A stretch of 64,000 nucleotides of DNA from Arenibacter algicola (lineage in GTDB: Bacteria > Bacteroidota > Bacteroidia > Flavobacteriales > Flavobacteriaceae): the NCBI RefSeq assembly GCF_000733925.1, contig NZ_JPOO01000003.1, forward strand, positions 1,736,001 to 1,800,000. Direction: 5' to 3'. The translations under genes were made by a program, and so were the position numbers. The notes beneath the pieces are model-generated. The model was not told the origin of the DNA and ran no database searches. It saw only the letters and a list, made by a program, of their open reading frames with translations. Shown one piece after another: positions 42,385 through 51,452 of the stretch (position 1 is its first letter; each line of letters starts with the position of its first letter).

Positions 42385-44088
42385 TTATTCTATAACCGCT
42401 TCAATCGGCTCTCCCGTAGTTCCAGAAGGAGCGTTCATTCCCATTAAGGCAGCTATTGTAGGAGCTATGTCCGGAATTTCGGTTCTATTTACCGTACTCC
42501 CCTTCTTAATACCTTTCCCATAAAATAACAAGGGTGCGTGAGTATCGTAGTTCCATGGGGACCCATGTGTTGAACCTGTATCACCGTATTTTCCACTTCC
42601 TGGATCGAAAACAAAAAGCACATCTCCTGAACGTTTTTGATTAAATCCGTTCTGAACGATATAAGGTATTCCAGTATTATATTGATTCTGCCACATTTGA
42701 TTGGCCGTAAACACCTTATAAATACCATCATATTGAATCAACTCCAAAGCCAACTCTTCCTCAACATCATCTATATCCAAATCCAAACTTTTGATTACAC
42801 TATAATCCAAAAACAACTGATTGTTGGAAGTCTTCTTCACAATATCCGTAGTTCCATAGGTATACTTTAAATATTCCGTTAGTCGGTCGTCCATTTTTTT
42901 TGATTCCACTACACCACCGGGAAGTTTCTGATCCCTTAAAAAAGCCGGAACATTGATAGCTGCATGATCTGCAGTTAGAAAAACGGTATATTCACCTGTT
43001 CCCACTTTTTTGTCCAAGGTATCAAAAAGACGTTCTAAATCTTGGTCCAAACGTAGATAGGTATCCTCTACCTCCTTTGAATTCACCCCCCATTTATGAC
43101 CCACATAATCCGTACTTGAAAAGCTTATTGCCAGAAAGTCTGTAAAACTATCGGTTCCAAGAGACTCCTTTTCCACAGCTTCCAAAGCAAAATCAGCGGT
43201 TAGACTATTGCCATATGGGGTGCTTTTTAGAATGCTATATTTGCCATTCTTATCCCACAAGCCAACTAAATCGTGAGGAAAGGTTGGAGTGGCCTGACCT
43301 TCAAAAAGCCCTTCGTAATTATTGTCATCAACACCACTTTCTATATAGCTATTGATGTCCTTAAGGGTACTCCATGGTTTTTTGTATTTAGCTACACTTT
43401 TTTGCGTATTAAAATCAGTGACCCATGTAGGCAATTCATCCATATAATAAGAGCTGGTAATCCAATTGCCTTCAGCCCCACCATCAAACCAATAAGCGGC
43501 ATTGGCAGTATGGCCACCAGGCAGAACCGCACCTCTATCCTTAATCGCTACAGCAATTACTTTACCCTTCATCTGGGTATGCAACCGTACTTGGTCTGTA
43601 ATGGTCGTAGTTTGAATCCTATGCGGGGACATTTTTCCAGCATCGGAAGAGGTTCCAACCGAATTATAATTGGGATCTCCAGCGCAATAAACACTTTCAT
43701 CCGCATATTTATCATACCAATCATTACCTATTATACCATGAACGGAAGGGGTTGTGCCCGTATAGACAGATGCATGTCCTGCACCGGTAACCGTTGGGGC
43801 ATAATTAAAATGATTGTTTTTGCAATTAAAACCATCATTAACCAGACGCTTAAATCCACCATCACCGTATTGGTTCCAAAAACGTGTCAAATAATCGTAC
43901 CGCATTTGATCTACCACAATACCCACAACTAATTTAGGGGTTGTTGCGATATTCTGACCAGTAACAGTTTCGCGATCGGATATGTCTTCTACCTTATTTT
44001 TTTTTGATTTTCTTTGGGCATTTACCTCAACAGGATTAAACCCTATTATAAGCAGTAAAAGCAATAGTAGCAGACTCTTATTTTGCAT
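42385..44088 (-). CDS. pafA: PafA-type alkaline phosphatase
   Basis: A 567-residue exported phosphomonoesterase. A signal peptide (MQNKSLLLLLLLLIIGFNPV, cleaved near VNAQ) is followed by a basic spacer and the catalytic core. The PafA-specific residues are visible: nucleophile Thr100 in PTVTGAGHASVYTG, Asn121 in GIIGNDWYDK, and Lys182 and Arg184 in AIKDRGAVLPGGH. Metal ligands Asp59 (VVDQMRYDY) and the later TADHAAINVP are also present. PafA acts on many phosphate monoesters at the periplasm or surface and in marine flavobacteria is often expressed regardless of phosphate supply. Confidence 0.93.
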   Translation of the reverse strand: MQNKSLLLLLLLLIIGFNPVEVNAQRKSKKNKVEDISDRETVTGQNIATTPKLVVGIVVDQMRYDYLTRFWNQYGDGGFKRLVNDGFNCKNNHFNYAPTVTGAGHASVYTGTTPSVHGIIGNDWYDKYADESVYCAGDPNYNSVGTSSDAGKMSPHRIQTTTITDQVRLHTQMKGKVIAVAIKDRGAVLPGGHTANAAYWFDGGAEGNWITSSYYMDELPTWVTDFNTQKSVAKYKKPWSTLKDINSYIESGVDDNNYEGLFEGQATPTFPHDLVGLWDKNGKYSILKSTPYGNSLTADFALEAVEKESLGTDSFTDFLAISFSSTDYVGHKWGVNSKEVEDTYLRLDQDLERLFDTLDKKVGTGEYTVFLTADHAAINVPAFLRDQKLPGGVVESKKMDDRLTEYLKYTYGTTDIVKKTSNNQLFLDYSVIKSLDLDIDDVEEELALELIQYDGIYKVFTANQMWQNQYNTGIPYIVQNGFNQKRSGDVLFVFDPGSGKYGDTGSTHGSPWNYDTHAPLLFYGKGIKKGSTVNRTEIPDIAPTIAALMGMNAPSGTTGEPIEAVIE

Positions 44089-44107
44089 TTTCTTATGTTT
44101 TAAGGAG

Positions 44108-44115
44108 CAAAAATA
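44108..44115 (-). promoter_or_regulatory. -7 element of pafA
   Basis: TATTTTTG on the minus strand is an exact TAnnTTTG, 19 bases before the start codon. Confidence 0.5.
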
Positions 44116-44202
44116 TAGAAATAAAACCTTTAAATTTTAATTGGAAGTTAAATGATTCTTAATATTGTTATTTTTACATTCCTAAGCAATATTTTATATT
44201 GA

Positions 44203-44940
44203 ATGAATTATATAGCATCAATAGGCAGCTATTTTATAATGATCAAGGAGGTTTTTAAAAAACCCACCAAATGGTCCATTATGAAAACCCTAATATTAAA
44301 AGAAATAGACGAACTGGTTTATGGTTCCATGGGTATTATTATTTTCATTTCCTTCTTTATAGGAGGCGTAGTATCCATACAGACCGCCCTAAACATTACC
44401 AATCCACTAATACCTCGAAATCTTATTGGATTTGCCACCAGGCAATCGGTAATACTTGAATTTGCCCCTACCTTCACCTCTATAATTATGGCCGGTAAGG
44501 TGGGTTCATATATTACATCCAGTATTGGCACCATGCGGGTAACGGAACAAATTGATGCCTTGGAAATCATGGGGGTCAATTCTTTGAACTATCTCGTTTT
44601 CCCAAAAATAATAGCAATGTTGTTTTATCCTTTTGTGATTGCAATAGCTATGTACGTTGGTATCTTTGGAGGGTGGACAGCTGGTGTTTTTGGAGGATTT
44701 AGTTCCAGTGCGGACTTTGTTGAAGGCCTGCAATTGGACTTTATTCCGTTTCACGTCACCTATTCCTTTATAAAATCGATAGTTTTTGCACTGATTATTG
44801 CTACCATTCCATCCTTTCACGGATACTACATGAAAGGCGGGGCATTGGAAGTCGGCAAGGCCAGCACCACCGCTTTTGTTTGGACAAGTGTTGTAATCAT
44901 CATTGTTAATTACATCTTAACACAATTACTTTTGGGCTAA
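44203..44940 (+). CDS. mlaE: MlaE-family ABC transporter permease
   Basis: A 245-residue inner-membrane permease of the phospholipid transport (Mla/MCE) ABC family. The characteristic stretch ESFGRQ-like region appears as GFATRQSVILEFAPTFTSII, followed by GKVGSYITSSIGTMRVTEQI and DALEIMGVNSLNYLVFPKII, which are family signatures. The TAATG junction makes its stop overlap the start of the ATPase gene by one base. The MCE substrate-binding protein MlaD, normally encoded with them, is not here and must be elsewhere. Confidence 0.93.
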   Translation: MNYIASIGSYFIMIKEVFKKPTKWSIMKTLILKEIDELVYGSMGIIIFISFFIGGVVSIQTALNITNPLIPRNLIGFATRQSVILEFAPTFTSIIMAGKVGSYITSSIGTMRVTEQIDALEIMGVNSLNYLVFPKIIAMLFYPFVIAIAMYVGIFGGWTAGVFGGFSSSADFVEGLQLDFIPFHVTYSFIKSIVFALIIATIPSFHGYYMKGGALEVGKASTTAFVWTSVVIIIVNYILTQLLLG

Positions 44941-45707
44941 TGATAGAAGTAGACAACTTACACAAATCCTTCGGGGAAAGCCATGTTTTAAAAGGCATTA
45001 GTTCCAATTTTGAAAAAGGCAAGACCAATCTTATAATAGGACAAAGTGGTTCCGGTAAAACGGTTTTTTTGAAATGTCTTTTGGGCCTCTTTTCGCCTGA
45101 TGAGGGCACCATTAGCTATGACGGAAAAATCTATTCCGAACTATCCGCAAGCGAACAACGTAACTTAAGGCAGGAGATGGGAATGGTATTTCAGGGTAGC
45201 GCGCTATTCGATTCCATGACCGTTCAGGGAAATGTTATGTTTCCCTTGGGCATGTTCACCAAACAATCAAAATCGGAAATGCAGGATCGGGTAGATTTTG
45301 TACTTAAACGTGTAAACCTAGTTGATGCACATAATAAATTTCCATCGGAAATATCGGGAGGAATGCAAAAGCGGGTTGCCATTGCCAGGGCTATTGTAAT
45401 GAATCCAAAATACTTATTTTGTGATGAACCCAATTCGGGACTGGATCCAAAAACTGCTATCCTAATAGACAATCTTATTCATGAAATTACCCAGGAATAC
45501 GATATTACTACGGTAATCAATACCCATGACATGAATTCTGTTATGGAAATTGGCGAAAAGATAATTTTCCTCAAAAATGGATTAAAGGAATGGGAAGGCA
45601 GTAATAAGGAAATTTTTAAAACGGATAATGAAGCCGTAACCGACTTCGTCTATTCCTCCGAATTATTTAAAAAAGTGCGGCAAATGTATATTGAGGAACG
45701 GAATTAA
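44940..45707 (+). CDS. mlaF: MlaF-family ABC transporter ATP-binding protein
   Basis: A 255-residue ABC ATPase partner of the preceding permease. Walker A is GQSGSGKTVF near residue 34, the signature is ISGGMQKRVAIARA, and Walker B with the switch is YLFCDEPNSGLDPKT; the H-loop is INTHDM. MQKR after the signature glycines is typical of MlaF-type ATPases. It ends 4 bases into the convergent DUF389 gene. Together with MlaE it would move phospholipids between the inner and outer membranes. Confidence 0.94.
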   Translation: MIEVDNLHKSFGESHVLKGISSNFEKGKTNLIIGQSGSGKTVFLKCLLGLFSPDEGTISYDGKIYSELSASEQRNLRQEMGMVFQGSALFDSMTVQGNVMFPLGMFTKQSKSEMQDRVDFVLKRVNLVDAHNKFPSEISGGMQKRVAIARAIVMNPKYLFCDEPNSGLDPKTAILIDNLIHEITQEYDITTVINTHDMNSVMEIGEKIIFLKNGLKEWEGSNKEIFKTDNEAVTDFVYSSELFKKVRQMYIEERN

Positions 45708-47164
45708 CTCGGTTCTTCCCTGACTTGAATCTTGGAATTCTTTAACCTTAGGCGCAACCAATCCGTTAGTTTTTGGGAATCGGTTTTAATTTGCTTGTCA
45801 GGCACCCCCTTTTTCCACTTGACATTAAATACTGGGATGGTATCCAGTTTATTAAAATCAGTTGTAATAGTATAGGAAAATCCTAAACTGGTCATATTCT
45901 CATAATTGGTCTTGGCTTCGGCACTAATTTCTTGAAAAGGTATCTGCTGTTCAACAAGCTTGCTCATTTTTCCAACTTCCTCCTTTAAAACCTGAATCTG
46001 CTGTTCCTTGCTCAGTAATTCTGCCTTTTTGGATTCATAAAGTTCACTAACATACCTCATTTGATCCAATTCCTGATTTTTAGATCCCTGAACAATTTTT
46101 AATTCTATATTTTTAAGCTTGTCATAAGTATTTTTTTGGGTATTCCAAGTTGCAATAACATTGTCCGGTATGGTTTCGTTGCCCATAAACACCAGTTCAA
46201 TAAACCCGTCATCTCCGTGATTGTATTGAATATCGGTCAAATTCTCCAAATATCTTCCTTCTCCAGGTAATTCATAAGGCACAATATTGCTTGCAACGAA
46301 TTGATTGGCCTGCTTTCGAAACAAAGATTCCTGAAACACATCGTAAAAGGTAAATCCGGCCGGAATCATAACTAAAATCGCCACAGTAGAGGCCATTCTA
46401 GCAATAAACCTTCTACGCTGTGAATTGGCATAGCGCACCATAGGAAAACGCAATAGTTTTAGAACCAAAAAAGTAGCCAGGGCAATAAAAATAGTATTTA
46501 TAGTGAAAAGGTACATGGCACCGGTAGCATAACCAAAATTACCAATGGCCAACCCAAAACCAACAGTGCATAAGGGTGGCATCAATGCCGTAGCAATTGC
46601 CACTCCATAGATAACGCTGGCAATAGTCCCTTTTTTGGCCCTGGCAATCACCAATGCCAAACCTCCAAAAAATGCAATAAGCACATCTCTGATGTCAGGA
46701 GCGGTCCTAGCCAGCAATTCCGATGATTCATCCCTTAAGGGGAATAAATAAAAGAATAAAAATGCGGTAATAACGCTTAAACCAACCATGACGGCAAAAT
46801 TCTTCAATGAACGTCTCAAGGTATCTATGTCATTAATAGCCAAAGACAGCCCAATACCCAAAATAGGGCCCATTAAAGGTGAAATTAACATGGCACCGAT
46901 AACTACTGCAGTGGAATTGGCATTAAGTCCAACAGATGCGATAAAAATAGAGCATATTAAAATCCAGGAGGTATGGCCCTTAAAAGGAATATCTGCAATA
47001 ATAGATTCTTTGGTGGCCTCCTGATCCGTATTCTTGCGTATATCCAAAAGATCGGCCAGAAATACTTTAACCCCTTCCAAAAGACCCCTAAAATCCCTTT
47101 TTATATCTTGCCCGCTACCCTCAGGAAAATCCTGATTCTGGTCTTTATTTAAATTTTCCTCCAT
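45704..47164 (-). CDS. DUF389 membrane protein
   Basis: A 486-residue protein with a cytoplasmic N-terminal part, a block of about six helices (HTSWILICSIFIASVGLNAN, AVVIGAMLISPLMGPILGIG, the hallmark of DUF389/TIGR00341), and a long C-terminal soluble part with a coiled-coil (about 335-410, ESKKAELLSKEQQIQVLKEE). The function is unknown. It is tail-to-tail with mlaF, overlapping four bases, and its start is two bases from the manC stop on the same strand, so it is probably co-transcribed with manC. Confidence 0.88.
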   Translation of the reverse strand: MEENLNKDQNQDFPEGSGQDIKRDFRGLLEGVKVFLADLLDIRKNTDQEATKESIIADIPFKGHTSWILICSIFIASVGLNANSTAVVIGAMLISPLMGPILGIGLSLAINDIDTLRRSLKNFAVMVGLSVITAFLFFYLFPLRDESSELLARTAPDIRDVLIAFFGGLALVIARAKKGTIASVIYGVAIATALMPPLCTVGFGLAIGNFGYATGAMYLFTINTIFIALATFLVLKLLRFPMVRYANSQRRRFIARMASTVAILVMIPAGFTFYDVFQESLFRKQANQFVASNIVPYELPGEGRYLENLTDIQYNHGDDGFIELVFMGNETIPDNVIATWNTQKNTYDKLKNIELKIVQGSKNQELDQMRYVSELYESKKAELLSKEQQIQVLKEEVGKMSKLVEQQIPFQEISAEAKTNYENMTSLGFSYTITTDFNKLDTIPVFNVKWKKGVPDKQIKTDSQKLTDWLRLRLKNSKIQVREEPS

Positions 47165-47166
47165 AA

Positions 47167-48246
47167 TTAAGCCAGCTGATCTCCAAATTTATCTTTAATT
47201 TTCGCAAGTACCTTTTTAATGTCCTGTTCCTTGGATTTGGGATATATGAGCAAAACCTCCTCCTTGTCTACCACAATATAGTCTTTTAATCCGTCAATAA
47301 CGATAATTTTTCCTTTGGGGGAACGAATCATATTCCCTTTGGAATCCTCCGCCAAAACTTGACAATTCACCAAGGCGTTGTCGTTATCGTCCTTATCCAA
47401 CTTATCGTATAAAGAGCCCCAAGTACCAAGATCGTTCCAATCAAAAGTGGCCGGTAGAACAAAAATATTACTGGAAGGCTCCAAAATGGCATAGTCTATG
47501 GAAACATTCTCTGCCTTGGGATAATTTTCGATTATGAATGCCCTTTCCTCAACGGTGTTGTAATATTTCAATCCACTTAAAAATAAATTGTATTGTTCCG
47601 GTTGATATTTTTCAAAAGCATCCACTATAGTTTTTACACTCCACATAAAAATACCGGCATTCCACAAAAAATTACCTTGTTTTATGAAATCCTTTGCCGT
47701 TTCATAATCAGGTTTTTCCCTAAATTGAAGAACACTTTTAAGTGATTCCCCATCTTTCTTTTCAAATTCTATATACCCAAAACCAGTATTGGGAAAAGTA
47801 GGTTTTATTCCCAAGGTACAGAGCACATTTTCCTTTTCACATTTATTGAAACAGCTTATAACGTCCTTGGCAAATGCTTCCTCATCTTCTATCCAATGAT
47901 CACTGGGGGCAACTATCATAACAGCATCAGGGTTCTGCTTCTGTATTTTTAAGGCCGCATATAGTATACATGGAGCAGTATTGCGCATTGCCGGTTCCAA
48001 AACCACTTGCTCTTGCTTAACCTCTGGCAATTGCTCCAAGACCAATTCGTTATATCTTTCATTGGTCAAGATCAAAATATTTTCAACCGGCACAAATTTT
48101 GCCAGCCTTTTAAAAGTCTTCTGTATCAATGTATCCCCTGTACCCAACATATCTTGAAACTGCTTGGGATAAGCAGTTGTACTTATAGGCCAAAATCTGG
48201 ATCCAACTCCACCTGCCATTAAAACTGCATAATAATTTTTTTTCAT
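47167..48246 (-). CDS. manC: Mannose-1-phosphate guanylyltransferase
   Basis: A 359-residue nucleotidyltransferase making GDP-mannose from mannose-1-phosphate and GTP for surface polysaccharides and glycosylation. The start NYYAVLMAGGVGSRFWPIST carries the G-G-x-G-x-R-x-W/L-P loop; the metal-site segment MIVAPSDHWI and VLQFREKPDYETA (F-x-E-K-P) are typical. The C-terminal isomerase domain of bifunctional ManC/AlgA proteins is missing, as is normal for the short form. It is followed two bases later by the DUF389 gene. Confidence 0.93.
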   Translation of the reverse strand: MKKNYYAVLMAGGVGSRFWPISTTAYPKQFQDMLGTGDTLIQKTFKRLAKFVPVENILILTNERYNELVLEQLPEVKQEQVVLEPAMRNTAPCILYAALKIQKQNPDAVMIVAPSDHWIEDEEAFAKDVISCFNKCEKENVLCTLGIKPTFPNTGFGYIEFEKKDGESLKSVLQFREKPDYETAKDFIKQGNFLWNAGIFMWSVKTIVDAFEKYQPEQYNLFLSGLKYYNTVEERAFIIENYPKAENVSIDYAILEPSSNIFVLPATFDWNDLGTWGSLYDKLDKDDNDNALVNCQVLAEDSKGNMIRSPKGKIIVIDGLKDYIVVDKEEVLLIYPKSKEQDIKKVLAKIKDKFGDQLA

Positions 48247-48256
48247 AGTGTTTCCC

Positions 48257-48859
48257 TTAATCTTTTATTAATTCCACCTCTGCATTGGGCTGAAAAAGAT
48301 AAACCCTGCCGGTAGCTACCTCGATACATTCGTATCGCTTAACTCTTTTATTCTTTTTTTGAAATAATTTTCCATTATATATCCTGAAAACACTACCATG
48401 TGGCAATTCAAAAATATAGGATTTTTCACTATCCTGTACATCAAACTGTTTTAGGGCCAAGGATAGGCTAGCGTCCGTATCGCTACTCGCCTTTGGATTT
48501 CTAAAATGTCTGGCCAACATGGGCAAAAGATTGGTTGGAAAAACTTCCGGCCTTAAAAACGGCAACATTAGATATTGAAATGTTCTTTTCCACTCCAATC
48601 CGTGTGGTTTTATTTTACGCCCATATTTTTCAAAAGCAACCAAATGCGCTATTTCATGAACCAAAGTAATCAAGAATCGATATTTATTCAAGGTGGCATT
48701 CACGGTAATCTGATGGGATCCGTTGGGCATTCGTCTATAATCCCCATGACGGGTAACCCGTTGATTCACAATCTTAAGGTGTACCCCGTTTTCCTTAATT
48801 AGCTCCATACTTAAACTTACCGCCCTTTCAGGAAGATACTTTTGCAAAGTGTCCTGCAT
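48257..48859 (-). CDS. SprT-like zinc metalloprotease domain protein
   Basis: A 200-residue protein. The HExxH motif is His68-Glu69-x-x-His72 in LITLVHEIAHLVAFEKYG, with the third ligand probably His86 in IKPHGLEW, as in SprT/Spartan. The C-terminal part is a small beta-rich domain resembling the SprT zinc ribbon but without its cysteine pairs. An in-frame ATG at 48988 would add 43 hydrophobic residues; ATG 48859 is preferred because a perfect -7 element lies five bases upstream of it. It lies ten bases from manC on the same strand. Substrates are unknown; DNA-protein crosslink repair is the eukaryotic precedent. Confidence 0.85.
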   Translation of the reverse strand: MQDTLQKYLPERAVSLSMELIKENGVHLKIVNQRVTRHGDYRRMPNGSHQITVNATLNKYRFLITLVHEIAHLVAFEKYGRKIKPHGLEWKRTFQYLMLPFLRPEVFPTNLLPMLARHFRNPKASSDTDASLSLALKQFDVQDSEKSYIFELPHGSVFRIYNGKLFQKKNKRVKRYECIEVATGRVYLFQPNAEVELIKD

Positions 48860-48864
48860 AATAA

Positions 48865-48872
48865 CAAAATTA
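48865..48872 (-). promoter_or_regulatory. -7 element of the SprT-like gene, leaderless geometry
   Basis: TAATTTTG on the minus strand is an exact TAnnTTTG with only five bases between it and ATG 48859. This supports that start and predicts a transcript without leader. Confidence 0.5.
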
Positions 48873-48999
48873 GAAATTTTAAGATTCCATATAGCCGTAA
48901 GTAGAAATTTTATCCAAAATACAATTAACGATACCAAAAAAAATGTATTCAAAAGAATATTTACACTTTTATTAACGATTAAAGACAACTACTTTCCAC

Positions 49000-49007
49000 T
49001 AACTTTG
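49000..49007 (+). promoter_or_regulatory. -7 element of the AI-2E family gene
   Basis: TAACTTTG is an exact TAnnTTTG, 43 bases before ATG 49051. No clear TTG at -33. Confidence 0.45.
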
Positions 49008-49050
49008 CATTCCCGCTGAACAAAGCGAAAAACAAACTATTAATATAATT

Positions 49051-50112
49051 ATGAACGAGTTAAGAACCACCAATAAGTTATTGCTTATCATAGTAATCCC
49101 CTTAGTGTTTTACTTACTAAAGCTTCTGTCGTTTATCTTTATCCCCCTCATTTTCTCTATGTTCATAGCTTTATTGTTCCTTCCTATTATGCGTTGGCTC
49201 AATAAAAAGAATGTATCCAAGCCTATCAGTATTTTTATTGTTATCCTGATTTTTATCGGGGCCTTAAAAATAGGAGGAGAACTCATTCAACTTACCAGCA
49301 AGGAAATACTATCTGCAGACAACGCTTTTTTCCAAAAAGCAGAGACCAAATTGGAAGCCCTACTATTAGGTATGGAAGATTATCTTGGAATACCCTATGC
49401 CCAGGAAGAAAACATCATCAATAATTTTATTCCCAAAGAAAGTATGATGAAGAACTTTGGGACGACTCTGGATTTTATCGGCAATACGGTCACCATGATA
49501 TTAATGACGGTGTTTTTTGTTGTGCTTTGGTTGGCAGAATCAATAAACGTTCAGAAATTAATGAACAATACCATTTTAAAACAAAAGCACACCTCGGTTA
49601 AAACATTTGTAAAAGTTGAAAAAGATCTTATAAAATTTATAAAGGTCAAATTTCTAGTAAGTCTTTTTACAGGAATTGGAATTGGATTGGCCTGTGTGTT
49701 TTTTGATGTAAGCTTTCCTATTTTCTGGGGACTCTTCGCCTTTGCCATCAATTTTGTCCAAATGGTCGGCTCCATTATTTCCGTAGTTCTATTGGCAGTA
49801 TTTGCATTTGTAGAATTGGAGCCTACAAGCACACTCTTGTTCTTTGTTCTTTCCATTACCGGAGTACAAGTTTTGTTCGGATCCATACTGGAACCCGTAT
49901 TTATGGGAAAATCTTTTTCCATTAACATAATTACCGTATTGGTTATGTTGATGCTATGGGGATATATTTGGGGGGTACCCGGATTGATCATGGCAATACC
50001 AATTACCGTTTTTATCAAGATTATTTTGGAACAATTCCCACAAACGAAAATAATAGCCAGTCTCATTTCAGGAAACCAACCCTTAAAACCCAAACCCCAA
50101 AAAGAAAGGTAG
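49051..50112 (+). CDS. AI-2E family transporter
   Basis: A 353-residue membrane protein with seven or eight helices. The family pattern is visible in the first paired helices (FYLLKLLSFIFIPLIFSMFI) and the C-terminal block FFVLSITGVQVLFGSILEPV followed by MLMLWGYIWGVPGLIMAIPI. The name comes from YdgG/TqsA, but most members are now seen as ion transporters or are uncharacterised, so autoinducer export should not be inferred. The gene is monocistronic, facing the HAD gene. Confidence 0.88.
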   Translation: MNELRTTNKLLLIIVIPLVFYLLKLLSFIFIPLIFSMFIALLFLPIMRWLNKKNVSKPISIFIVILIFIGALKIGGELIQLTSKEILSADNAFFQKAETKLEALLLGMEDYLGIPYAQEENIINNFIPKESMMKNFGTTLDFIGNTVTMILMTVFFVVLWLAESINVQKLMNNTILKQKHTSVKTFVKVEKDLIKFIKVKFLVSLFTGIGIGLACVFFDVSFPIFWGLFAFAINFVQMVGSIISVVLLAVFAFVELEPTSTLLFFVLSITGVQVLFGSILEPVFMGKSFSINIITVLVMLMLWGYIWGVPGLIMAIPITVFIKIILEQFPQTKIIASLISGNQPLKPKPQKER

Positions 50113-50116
50113 TTGG

Positions 50117-50758
50117 TTATAATTTAAGCAAGGAAATCAACTCATTCATTTGCTCAAAGGTTTTGGTAACCTCATTTTCAAAATCAGGATCCTCGTTTAA
50201 ATGGGTATAACCATAAACATCAAATCCTCCTGAGGTAGCCGCCTTAGCTCCCTTTAAGGAATCCTCTATCACCAAGCATTCGTTGGGAGTATACCCCATG
50301 GATTCTGAAGCATACAAATAAATAGCCGGGTCCGGTTTCCATTTTCCAATATCATAACAACTGAATATATTGTCTATAAAAAATGAGGACAGACCGGCCG
50401 TTGCCAAATTCCTTTTAATTTTTTCCTGTGGCCCACTTGATGCCACACAAAATGGCACTGTCAGTTTACTCAATACCTGTTCAACCCCATCCACTGGTTT
50501 CAAATGGGTCGAAAACAATTGGTAAGACCTTTGGCGATATTCTTTTTCAAATCCCAAGGGCAATTGCTTTTGTATAATCGCCTCTACCTGCCTTATACTA
50601 TCATTTAGAAACCCCCCTTTAAAATGTTGCATGGCATAGGAAATATCTATCCTAGCACCATGTTCATTGGCCATATCCACAAATACCTGGTTGCCGAGCA
50701 ACTCACTATCTACCAACACCCCATCACAGTCGAAAATAACACACTTGTATTCTTTCAT
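50117..50758 (-). CDS. HAD family hydrolase (beta-phosphoglucomutase-like)
   Basis: A 213-residue HAD phosphatase or mutase. Motif I is CVIFDCDGVLVDSELLG (Asp9 nucleophile, Asp11), motif II is CVASSGPQEKIKRNLA (Ser), and the C-terminal KPDPAIYLYASESMG with VIEDSLKGAKAA carries motifs III and IV. A helical cap of subtype C1 lies between motifs I and II. The substrate is a phosphorylated small molecule that cannot be named. It follows an SDR gene on the same strand after 13 bases and so belongs to the M28-SDR-HAD unit. Confidence 0.88.
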   Translation of the reverse strand: MKEYKCVIFDCDGVLVDSELLGNQVFVDMANEHGARIDISYAMQHFKGGFLNDSIRQVEAIIQKQLPLGFEKEYRQRSYQLFSTHLKPVDGVEQVLSKLTVPFCVASSGPQEKIKRNLATAGLSSFFIDNIFSCYDIGKWKPDPAIYLYASESMGYTPNECLVIEDSLKGAKAATSGGFDVYGYTHLNEDPDFENEVTKTFEQMNELISLLKL

Positions 50759-50771
50759 TGGCTATATAAAA

Positions 50772-51452
50772 TTAGGGTGTTGAGTTGGACACCTGTAGTA
50801 ATTTTCCATTGTAAAGCTTATGGCCGCTAAGTGCAAAGTCCTTGATATATGTAGCCATTTCCAAAGCGGTTGTTGGTGCCTTATAACCAGGAAAAGCTTC
50901 CTCCAACATTTCGGTCTGTACGGCCCCAAGAGCCAATACATTAAATGATGGCCCCGATTCCTTGAATTCCTCTGCCCACAATTCTGTCATGGTAATTACG
51001 GCACCTTTACTGGAACTATAGGCAGATAATCCAGCAAATTTCATACTGCCCTGAACACCTCCCATAGAACTAATGGTTACCACATGACCAGTTTTTGGCA
51101 TTAAGGGAATGATTCTCTTAGTGATATTGGCGACCCCAAAAACATTCACTTTATAAACCTCTTCAAATGCCTTCATAGAAGTTTCCAAAAAAGGTTTGTT
51201 CAGCAATTTACCTGCATTGTTAATAAGGACATCTACCTGTTTCCAATTATTTTTTATGAACTCGTCCATTTGGAGGTAATCCGACTCATTGGCCAAATCA
51301 AACGAAAAGCTGGATATATTATCATGATTTAATTCGGCAATGGGGGTATTATTTCTGGATAGGGCCAACACTTTATGACCCTCATTGGCAAATAACTGTG
51401 CCATTTGAAAGCCAATCCCCCTACTACTCCCTGTAATTACAATATTCGCCAT
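50772..51452 (-). CDS. SDR family oxidoreductase
   Basis: A 226-residue short-chain dehydrogenase. NAD(P) binding is shown by VITGSSRGIGFQMAQLF at the start and LINNAGKLLNKPFLE; the catalytic residues are Ser in VVTISSMGG and Tyr-x3-Lys in AYSSSKGAVIT. The protein is short but complete. Its ATG overlaps the stop of the M28 peptidase gene by one base (TAATG), so translation is coupled, and the HAD gene follows. The substrate is unknown. Confidence 0.9.
   Translation of the reverse strand: MANIVITGSSRGIGFQMAQLFANEGHKVLALSRNNTPIAELNHDNISSFSFDLANESDYLQMDEFIKNNWKQVDVLINNAGKLLNKPFLETSMKAFEEVYKVNVFGVANITKRIIPLMPKTGHVVTISSMGGVQGSMKFAGLSAYSSSKGAVITMTELWAEEFKESGPSFNVLALGAVQTEMLEEAFPGYKAPTTALEMATYIKDFALSGHKLYNGKLLQVSNSTP

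Noticed and set aside
43273..43932. Open frame of about 219 codons on the plus strand
   Set aside because: Antisense to pafA, which shows all catalytic residues; no sign of a second gene.
48860..48988. Longer N-terminus of the SprT-like protein with a membrane helix
   Set aside because: The extension spans the -7 element at 48865-48872; the family normally starts at the chosen ATG.
49551..50093. Open frame of about 180 codons on the minus strand
   Set aside because: Antisense to the AI-2E family gene; the translation is a low-complexity shadow of its helices.
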